From Porphyromonas sp. (GTDB lineage: Bacteria > Bacteroidota > Bacteroidia > Bacteroidales > Porphyromonadaceae), in the NCBI RefSeq assembly GCF_030529325.1, contig NZ_JAUMXC010000022.1, positions 1 through 32,654 on the forward strand: a stretch of DNA of 32,654 nt, read 5' to 3'. Every line of letters begins with the position of its first letter. Position 1 is the stretch's first letter. A program made the translations under genes and the position numbers. Shown in pieces: positions 1 to 6,400 of the stretch. The notes under the pieces are model-generated. The model did not search any database and had not been told where the DNA came from. It worked only from the letters and a program-made list of their open reading frames with translations.

Positions 1-29
1 TGATGCGTCAAGTTAGACAACCTTTTTCT
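1..29 (+). repeat. Dispersed palindromic repeat, copy A (cut by window start)
   Basis: The first bases read TGATGCGTCAAGTTAGACAA followed by a CCTTTTT run. This matches the 3' half of the palindromic element seen complete near 6191, 10312 and 19841. The left half lies outside the window. The flank after the T-run (CTGACCCTTTGAG) also resembles the flank of the copy at 6191 (CAGGCCCTTTGGAG), so the element may extend beyond the T-run. Confidence 0.8.
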
Positions 30-93
30 GACCCTTTGAGTGACATGGAGAAAGGCCGGTTCGCATCAAGCTCCTCACCCGTCATCGAAATGC

Positions 94-136
94 AAAAAAA
101 AGGAGACTGCACTTTGATCACAAAATGCAGTCTCCT
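94..136 (-). terminator. Rho-independent terminator of the DUF805 gene
   Basis: Perfect 11-base arms, 101-111 and 126-136 (AGGAGACTGCA / TGCAGTCTCCT), enclose a 14-base loop. On the minus strand the hairpin is followed by a run of seven U (94-100). It lies about 25 bases past the stop of the minus-strand DUF805 gene. Confidence 0.88.
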
Positions 137-159
137 CGGGATAATATCTCCCCCACTAC

Positions 160-549
160 TTAGGAGAGTACATCTATCCCTTTGGGATTAGGACCATATT
201 GATTGGCATATGGTTGGCTGTCTGTGAGGTACCAAACGAGCAGCAAGATCGCACCCACGATGGGGACAAGACCGATAAATATCCACCAACCACTGCGCCC
301 CACATCGTGAAGACGACGTACAGTCACACCGAGCCCGGGCAAAAATACTGCAAGAGCGAATAAAATCAAGATCGTGCTCCACAACATCATGTTGTCGGGA
401 TTGACCAACATCAAGATATTGAAGAAGACTGTTATCACAAAAGAAAAGAGAGCAAAGCTCCAATATTCTGCACGACGTGCGCGCCCCTCAAAATTGAAAT
501 AATTGAGCGTAAAACACTCCTTGATGTAATCCAAGTAAGATTTCTTCAT
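160..549 (-). CDS. DUF805 family inner membrane protein
   Basis: A 129-residue protein with the DUF805 signature: an N-terminal GRARRAEYW segment followed by three hydrophobic membrane segments (about residues 28-49, 54-76 and 86-107) and the conserved RRLHDVGRSGWW stretch before the last helix. DUF805 proteins (YhaH-like) are small inner membrane proteins of unknown function. The gene stands alone on the minus strand, with a well-formed promoter upstream (653-683) and a terminator downstream (94-136), so it is probably monocistronic. The family call rests on the signature motifs; no function can be given. Confidence 0.9.
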   Translation of the reverse strand: MKKSYLDYIKECFTLNYFNFEGRARRAEYWSFALFSFVITVFFNILMLVNPDNMMLWSTILILFALAVFLPGLGVTVRRLHDVGRSGWWIFIGLVPIVGAILLLVWYLTDSQPYANQYGPNPKGIDVLS

Positions 550-652
550 GACGGTTAATTATTTATTTGGTTAGAAAATTATTGCCCCCTGCCGTAAATT
601 ACCGCCCCCTTGATCCGAGATCCATCGGGGAACGAATGTTTTTCACATGATA

Positions 653-683
653 CAAAAATACAATATTTCGTAAAATGCGCAAA
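653..683 (-). promoter_or_regulatory. Bacteroidota-type promoter of DUF805 gene
   Basis: Read on the minus strand: TTTG (680-683), exactly 19 bases, then TATTTTTG (653-660). This fits the Bacteroidota sigma-ABfr consensus TTTG-N19-TAnnTTTG exactly. It predicts a start of transcription near 646 and a leader of about 95 bases. Confidence 0.8.
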
Positions 684-851
684 TAATAGCTCTATCCCCC
701 TAACTCAGGAACAGGAAAGAAAAGTACAATGAGGATCAGACAGTTATCTGTCAAAGGGGCTACTCTCGTCGTCGAAAGGTGGAGTCGACAGTCCACAGAA
801 AGACAAGCCAGGGAAGAGGCCCTACCCTTTGCGAACGAAAATTGTGCATTC

Positions 852-885
852 CTTGTACTCGTCCATTTTATTATGCCTATCTTTA
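852..885 (+). promoter_or_regulatory. Probable promoter of the DUF4254 - tricorn gene set
   Basis: CTTG at 852-855 and TATCTTTA at 878-885 approximate the Bacteroidota -33/-7 boxes. The spacing of 22 bases and the last -7 base are off consensus. It lies about 50 bases before the DUF4254 start. Confidence 0.5.
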
Positions 886-933
886 CAAACCGATTGAAAC
901 ATTAATTTATCAATTTTTGAAAGTAAAGAAATC

Positions 934-1551
934 ATGACGCTTGCTTCACGCTTTAGCGAAAAGGCCGTACAGATCTTCAACAGAGCGATAGATGACTATC
1001 ATCTTACGGATAATGTGGATACACCGATCGCTAACCCCTATGAGCTCAAGAGCATTGAGTATTATCTATACTTGAAGTGTTGGATCGATACAGTGCAGTG
1101 GCACTTGGAAGACATCATCCGCAACCCTGCCATAGATCCTATCGAGGCTCTGGCGATCAAAAGACGTATAGACAAGTCCAATCAGGATCGCACCGACCTC
1201 GTCGAGATGATCGACAGCTACATCCTCGATCAATACAAGGAGGTCAAACACCTCCCTGAGGCGACAATCAACACCGAAAGTCCGGCATGGGCTATCGACC
1301 GCCTCTCGATCCTGCAACTCAAGATCTATCACATGCGTGCTGAGACCGTTCGTTCGGATGTAGATGCCGCTCACATCGAGGGCTGTACTACAAAACTCAA
1401 CATCCTCTTGGCACAGAACGAAGATCTGGCCTCAGCGATAGAGACCCTCCTCGATGACTTCGCGCATGGAAGGAAGTACATGAAGGTCTACAAGCAGATG
1501 AAGATGTACAACGACCCTAATCTCAACCCGGTACTCTACGGAAAAGGATGA
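934..1551 (+). CDS. DUF4254 domain protein
   Basis: A 205-residue soluble, helix-rich, acidic protein with no signal peptide. It resembles the DUF4254 family of Bacteroidota across its full length, for example the conserved stretches around NPYELKSIEYYLYLKCWIDT and the SPAWAIDRLSILQLKIYHM region. The function is unknown. The ATG at 934 follows an AT-rich leader with a probable promoter. The family-9 glycosyltransferase starts 35 bases after its stop and the tricorn protease follows, so the three are probably cotranscribed. A link to lipopolysaccharide synthesis can be inferred only from this neighbour. Confidence 0.85.
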   Translation: MTLASRFSEKAVQIFNRAIDDYHLTDNVDTPIANPYELKSIEYYLYLKCWIDTVQWHLEDIIRNPAIDPIEALAIKRRIDKSNQDRTDLVEMIDSYILDQYKEVKHLPEATINTESPAWAIDRLSILQLKIYHMRAETVRSDVDAAHIEGCTTKLNILLAQNEDLASAIETLLDDFAHGRKYMKVYKQMKMYNDPNLNPVLYGKG

Positions 1552-1586
1552 GATAAAGGAGCATAAACAAGACATATCATAACACC

Positions 1587-2612
1587 TTGGGATCAAAACA
1601 ACCAAAAGAGAAACCGACATACATCTGCCTGCGCTTCTCTGCGTTGGGCGATGTAGCGATGACGATCCCCTTGATCTACGAAGTGGCTTTGGGGCATCCT
1701 CAGAGCCACTTTTATTTTGTCACCCGCCCATTCATGGCGCAACTCTTCAAGACTTCATGCTCTAACCTCACCGTACTGCCTTACGATATAGGAGCAAAGG
1801 GGAGCTGGAGAGATATGCTGAAATTGGCAAGGGAACTGCATAAAGCCTATCCCACAGCCAGGATCATCGACTTGCATGACGTGCTGAGGACAAAGATACT
1901 CCGCTATGCCCTGCGACTCATGGAGCATAGAGTTGTGACTCTGCACAAGCCTCGAAAAGAGCGAAAAGCTCTGCTCCGACGGACACCGTCACCGGAAGTA
2001 CCGAAATCTCTCTATGTACCCCCCATGCTTGACCTCTATGCAGAAACTCTCAAGCGTGCAGGACTATCTGTCGGCAGGGGGAAAGCCCTCTTTTCTGCGG
2101 AGAAACGTCAGCGTGCAGTGGGCATCGCACCCTTTGCTCAACACAAAGGTAAGGCATTGCCGACAGAAGTACTGGAGACGCTCATAGACAGGCTTTTGGA
2201 GGCTTTTCCTGCACATCGCATCATCCTCTATGGAGCCCCCGGCAAGGAAAAAGAGACACTGGGAGAGATAGCTTTGCAAAAAGGGGAGCGTGTCGGTCTA
2301 TCCGCAGCCAAAGGGCTGGGGGCGGAGATAGAAGAGATAGCCACGTTGGAGTGTATGGTGAGCATGGACAGTGCCAACCAACACATAGCTTCGCTCGTCT
2401 CGACACCCGTGGTCTCACTGTGGGGTGCGACTCATCCCGCAGCGGGTTTTGTGGCTTTCGGACAGAAAGAGGAAGACTGCATAGGCTTGGACATGGAGTG
2501 CCGCCCATGCTCGATCTATGGTCAAAAGGCCTGCCATCGTGGCGACTATGCCTGCCTGCATGATTTGGACATCTCCGAGATATTGACTCATATAAAACAG
2601 TATACGACTTAA
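1587..2612 (+). CDS. Glycosyltransferase family 9 (heptosyltransferase-like)
   Basis: A 341-residue GT9 protein. The N-terminal RFSALGDVAMT motif (residues 16-26) is the usual nucleotide-fold start of ADP-heptose:LPS heptosyltransferases. The C-terminal half has the GIAPFAQHKGK loop and the SMDSANQHIASL segment (from residue 259) followed by PVVSLWGATHP, where family members bind the sugar nucleotide. Several cysteines near the end (CRPCSIYGQKAC) are common in the family. It probably transfers a sugar to the LPS core at the cytoplasmic face of the inner membrane; the donor is not certain. The start used is a TTG, since no in-frame ATG lies upstream of the RFSALGD motif; its position is less certain than the frame. 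Confidence 0.85.
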   Translation: MGSKQPKEKPTYICLRFSALGDVAMTIPLIYEVALGHPQSHFYFVTRPFMAQLFKTSCSNLTVLPYDIGAKGSWRDMLKLARELHKAYPTARIIDLHDVLRTKILRYALRLMEHRVVTLHKPRKERKALLRRTPSPEVPKSLYVPPMLDLYAETLKRAGLSVGRGKALFSAEKRQRAVGIAPFAQHKGKALPTEVLETLIDRLLEAFPAHRIILYGAPGKEKETLGEIALQKGERVGLSAAKGLGAEIEEIATLECMVSMDSANQHIASLVSTPVVSLWGATHPAAGFVAFGQKEEDCIGLDMECRPCSIYGQKACHRGDYACLHDLDISEILTHIKQYTT

Positions 2613-2637
2613 TTCAAAACAATTAACTGACTTACCT

Positions 2638-5600
2638 ATGGATCACCTGAAAAAAGTACTGCTTACCGCAGTATTATCCCTATCTTCGACCTTGGCGATT
2701 GCTCAGGAAAGCAGTCCCCTATGGTTGCGTTATCCTGCGATATCTCCCGACGGAAAGGAAATCGCATTTACCTATGGCGGAGACATCTACAAAGTACCTG
2801 TGACGGGCGGTGCAGCTACTCGCCTGACAACACACGATGCCTATGACAACCGTCCGATATGGAGTCCTGACGGTCGTCAGATAGCTTTCACAAGTGATCG
2901 AAATGATGCCGGAACAAATATCTATATCATGCCTTCGGTGGGAGGTCCGGCACGTCAGCTCACCACACACTCTGCTCCGGAGATTCCCTACACCTTCACC
3001 AAAGATGGCAAGCAGGTTGTCTTCAAGGCGCACTACCAAGATCCACACACAAGTGCCCGCTTCCCAATGGCTTCCCTCTCAGAGGTCTATGCCGTTTCTG
3101 TCGAAGGGGGACGCCCTGTCCGCCTTGTGGATACTCCGGCAGAAGAGATCATCTTCTCGGCGGATGGTAAGAAGTTCATGTACCAAAACATCAAGGGTTT
3201 TGAAAACGAGTGGCGTAAAAAACATGTCTCATCGGTCTCCAGAGACATCCTCGAGTACGATATGACGACAGGCAAACACCGTTTTGTTGTCGAGCATGAT
3301 GGAGAGGATCGTGATCCGGTCTACAGCCCTGACGGTAAAAAAGTGTACTTCATCAGCCAGCGCAACGGCGGTGACCTCAACGTATATGAAAAGGAAATCA
3401 ATGCCGATCCAAAGGTTGCAAAGGCGCTCACCAATTTCAAGGACGAGCCTGTGAGATTTTTGTCCATGTCCGATGGGGGGATGCTTTGCTTCAGTTATGC
3501 CGGTGAGATCTACACACTCACTCCGGGCAATACCGCTCAAAAGGTAAATGTCTCGATCCATTCGGACGTAGCAAAGTCTCAAATGAGCTACCAGACCTTC
3601 ACAAAAGGATTTGGCGAAGCCACAGTGTCTCCCGATGGCAAACAGATCGCCTTTGTGGTGAGGGGTGATATCTTTGTCTCTGCAACAGACTACAACACCA
3701 CCAAGCGTATCACCAACACTCCTCAAGCGGAGTCTTCTCCTACGTTCAGTGCTGACAGCAAGACTCTTGTCTTTGCAAGTGACAGAGACGGACGTTGGGA
3801 TCTTTACAAAGTGACAATAGCAGACAAGGCTGAGAGCAACTTCCCCAATGCTACCATACTCAAGGAAGAGCGTCTCATCAAGGGCAACAACGAAGAAAAG
3901 ATGCAGCCGGTGTTCTCTCCCGATGGGAAAGAGCTTGCGTTTGTCCTCGGTCGCAAACGCCTTGCAGTCTACAACTTCAAAACCGGAGCTATTCGCACGA
4001 TCACAGACCCTGAGTACCAACACAGCTTCACCGGCCACATGGAGTTCGAATGGAGTCCTGACAGCAAGTGGTTTGTGATCTCTTATGTCGCTCGTAACCA
4101 CGCTCCTTACAGCGATATAGGCATCGTGAGTGCGGAAGGTGGCAAACCCATCCACAACCTCACAAATACCGGTTACTTTGACTCCGGCCCACGCTGGGCT
4201 CTTGACGGCAATGCGATCATCTTCTCGAGCGAACGCTTCGGTATGCGCAACCACGCTTCCTGGGGATCTCAATCGGATGTCATGGCCATCTTTGTCAACC
4301 GCAAAGCGTATGATGAGTACCGCATGAACGAGGAAGAGTACGAACTCTACTCGGCACAAAAGAAAAAAGAGGAAAAGTCCGAAGAGAAAAAGGACGATAA
4401 AAAGAAGAAAAAAGACAACAAAAAAGCGGAAGAAGTCAAGAGCAAAGACATCCGGATCGATTGGAAAAACATCGAAGACCGCATCGTCCGCCTCACACCC
4501 AACGCATCGAACCTCGGAGATGCAGTCATCACCAAGGACGGCAAGATGCTTTACTATATGGTCAGCTTCGAGGACGGATACGACCTTTGGGCTCATGACC
4601 TCCGCAAACGCTCTACCAAACTCATCAAGAAGCTCAACCAAGGCTTTGCAAGACTACAGATGGACAAAGAGGGCAAGCATATCTTCATCCTCAGCAATGC
4701 ACCTCAAAAGATGACGGTACAGGGCGAGACCCTCAAGCCTATCACCTACCGCGCAGAGTGGTCTACTGACCTTACCAAAGAACGTGAATACCTTTACTCT
4801 GTGGTCAAACTCGAAGAAGGGCTGAGATTCTACGAAGAGAGCATGCACGGCGTAGACTGGGAAGCCCTCACGGCACGCTATGCAAAATACCTCCCACACA
4901 TCTCCAACAACCACGACTTTGCCGAACTCCTCAGCGAACTCCTTGGCGAACTCAACGTTTCCCACACGGGTGCAGGCTATAGAGCTCCGGGAGCACTCAA
5001 AAGGACGGCCGAACTCGGTCTCTTTGTCTCAACACCTAAAGACGAGAAAGACGGTCTCATCATCGACGAAGTCATCGATGAAGGACCATTCGACACCGCG
5101 GCAAACAAGGTCCAGGCAGGTGATATCATCGTAGCCATCGATGGTGTAGATATCAAAGCAGGTATGGACTACTTCCCTCTCCTCAACGGCAAGGTAGGTC
5201 AGCCTATCGCTCTCACCATACGTTCGGCCAAGCGCGGACAACTCTTTACTCAAAGCATCAAGGGCATATCATCCGGCACACTGGAAGAGATCCTCTACAA
5301 GAGATGGGTAAAGCAAAGAGCTGCCGAAGTAGACAAGCTATCCAACGGACGTCTCGGTTACGTACACATCCCATCCATGGGTGACCCCAGCTTCCGCACC
5401 GTATATGCCGAAGTCATGGGACGCTACTACGACAGAGAAGGTATCGTCATCGACATCCGCTACAACGGTGGTGGACGTCTGCACGAAGATATCGAAGTCT
5501 TCTTTACAGGTAAAAAGTACCTCCAACAAGCCATCCGAGGCAAAGACTACTGCGAAATGCCAAGCCGTCGCTGGAACCACGCCAGCATCATGGTCACTTG

Positions 5601-5922
5601 CGAAGCTGACTATAGCAACGCACACGGCACTCCTTGGGTCTACCAGACCATGGGCATAGGCAAGATCGTAGGTATGCCCGTACCGGGTACAATGACCAGT
5701 GTCAACTGGGTGACACTCCAAGATCCGACCTTGTACTTCGGTATCCCTGCAGTAGGCTACCGCACAGCCGAAGGGTACTATCTCGAAAACATCCAAGTCG
5801 AGCCGGATGTCAAGGTATCTCTCGATCACGAAAAACTCCTCCGTGGCGAAGACACTCAGATGGAAGCAGCCGTGAAGACACTCCTTGACGACATCAAGGC
5901 AGGCCTTTGGAAGTCTTTCTAA
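2638..5922 (+). CDS. Tricorn-type protease (S41 family, PD40 propeller plus PDZ), exported
   Basis: A 1,094-residue protein with a signal peptide (residues 1-22, ending ALAIAQ). The first half carries repeated SPDGK-type PD40/TolB-like propeller blades. A Lys/Glu-rich linker (about 575-605) follows, then a tricorn C1 core, a PDZ domain (about 790-870) and the S41 protease domain. The tricorn catalytic tetrad can be placed by motif: Ser775-His776 in NVSHTG, Ser993 in DYSNAHG, and Glu1050 in YYLENIQVEPD. Such proteases cut peptides of a few residues. With the signal peptide this one should work in the periplasm. It begins 25 bases after the glycosyltransferase and ends before a terminator. All four catalytic positions are intact, so activity is expected. 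Confidence 0.92.
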   Translation: MDHLKKVLLTAVLSLSSTLAIAQESSPLWLRYPAISPDGKEIAFTYGGDIYKVPVTGGAATRLTTHDAYDNRPIWSPDGRQIAFTSDRNDAGTNIYIMPSVGGPARQLTTHSAPEIPYTFTKDGKQVVFKAHYQDPHTSARFPMASLSEVYAVSVEGGRPVRLVDTPAEEIIFSADGKKFMYQNIKGFENEWRKKHVSSVSRDILEYDMTTGKHRFVVEHDGEDRDPVYSPDGKKVYFISQRNGGDLNVYEKEINADPKVAKALTNFKDEPVRFLSMSDGGMLCFSYAGEIYTLTPGNTAQKVNVSIHSDVAKSQMSYQTFTKGFGEATVSPDGKQIAFVVRGDIFVSATDYNTTKRITNTPQAESSPTFSADSKTLVFASDRDGRWDLYKVTIADKAESNFPNATILKEERLIKGNNEEKMQPVFSPDGKELAFVLGRKRLAVYNFKTGAIRTITDPEYQHSFTGHMEFEWSPDSKWFVISYVARNHAPYSDIGIVSAEGGKPIHNLTNTGYFDSGPRWALDGNAIIFSSERFGMRNHASWGSQSDVMAIFVNRKAYDEYRMNEEEYELYSAQKKKEEKSEEKKDDKKKKKDNKKAEEVKSKDIRIDWKNIEDRIVRLTPNASNLGDAVITKDGKMLYYMVSFEDGYDLWAHDLRKRSTKLIKKLNQGFARLQMDKEGKHIFILSNAPQKMTVQGETLKPITYRAEWSTDLTKEREYLYSVVKLEEGLRFYEESMHGVDWEALTARYAKYLPHISNNHDFAELLSELLGELNVSHTGAGYRAPGALKRTAELGLFVSTPKDEKDGLIIDEVIDEGPFDTAANKVQAGDIIVAIDGVDIKAGMDYFPLLNGKVGQPIALTIRSAKRGQLFTQSIKGISSGTLEEILYKRWVKQRAAEVDKLSNGRLGYVHIPSMGDPSFRTVYAEVMGRYYDREGIVIDIRYNGGGRLHEDIEVFFTGKKYLQQAIRGKDYCEMPSRRWNHASIMVTCEADYSNAHGTPWVYQTMGIGKIVGMPVPGTMTSVNWVTLQDPTLYFGIPAVGYRTAEGYYLENIQVEPDVKVSLDHEKLLRGEDTQMEAAVKTLLDDIKAGLWKSF

Positions 5923-5977
5923 ACTCACGTTCATAACCAGATGGGACACCCCAAAAGTCCTCATCTGCCTAACGAAA

Positions 5978-6014
5978 AAGAGCGGTTTGGCACACCAGAT
6001 GCCAACCCGCTCTT
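5978..6014 (+). terminator. Rho-independent terminator after tricorn gene
   Basis: Arms 5978-5992 and 6000-6014 (AAGAGCGGTTTGGCA / TGCCAACCCGCTCTT) pair over 15 bases with one U-G wobble around a 7-base loop. They are followed by CTATTTTC. The terminator lies about 55 bases after the tricorn stop. Confidence 0.8.
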
Positions 6015-6190
6015 CTATTTTCAAGCAAGCAACAAACTTCAGTATGCTTTTACCCCTCATATTTTTAGAACAATAACATTCAGACTATCAAACTAATGAA
6101 GCAACATAGAGCGACCAAAGCAAAACGATCTCACACAAAAAATATTGTAACTTAGCTACAAAGCAAGATTTACGGTTTGCTGAGACAAAA

Positions 6191-6272
6191 GATATACATC
6201 TATCGAAATCGATGTGCCTACCTTGATGAATCAAGTTGTCTAACTTGATTCATCAAGGTAGGCAACCTTTTT
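6191..6272 (+). repeat. Dispersed palindromic repeat, copy B
   Basis: The element starts with the conserved head GATATACATCTATCGAAATC and continues into a perfect inverted repeat with 23-base arms, 6215-6237 and 6242-6264, separated by GTCT, then a CCTTTTT tract. The outer part of the stem uses the variant CCTACCTTGAT / ATCAAGGTAGG in place of TCTAACTTGAT / ATCAAGTTAGA found in other copies; both arms change together. It lies in the 478-base gap between the tricorn and transglutaminase genes. Apart from the two terminators I see nothing else in that gap. Confidence 0.88.
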
Positions 6273-6337
6273 CAGGCCCTTTGGAGAGGGAGTGAGGGAT
6301 GAGTTTGTAGCGAATGTGGATTGTAGAGGATGCACAC

Positions 6338-6384
6338 AAAAAGCCGCCCGAAGATTCAGGGATTGAATCTTCGGGCGGCTTTTT
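6338..6384 (-). terminator. Strong, symmetrical terminator after the transglutaminase gene
   Basis: Perfect 21-base arms, 6338-6358 and 6364-6384 (core AAAGCCGCCCGAAGATTCA), surround a 5-base loop. A/T runs on both sides allow it to act in either direction. It lies 17 bases beyond the stop of the minus-strand gene, which it most likely serves. Confidence 0.92.
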
Positions 6385-6400
6385 ATGTGCGGAGATGTTA

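Larger units (their letters stand above)
550..933. other. Divergent intergenic region
   Basis: This 384-base gap between the divergent DUF805 and DUF4254 genes holds the DUF805 promoter (653-683) and a probable plus-strand promoter near 852-885. A small inverted repeat, GACAG-TTAT-CTGTC (739-752), and GTGGA/TCCAC (about 780-796) are present. I see no coding region. Confidence 0.5.

Noticed and set aside
3229-4641. 470-codon open frame on the minus strand
   Set aside because: It lies entirely within the tricorn gene on the opposite strand. Its protein is compositionally odd (runs of F, L and V from the antisense of a Lys-rich linker) and resembles no family.
5338-6060. 240-codon open frame on the minus strand
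   Set aside because: It covers the S41 protease domain of the tricorn gene in reverse and crosses that gene's terminator; no promoter or family resemblance.
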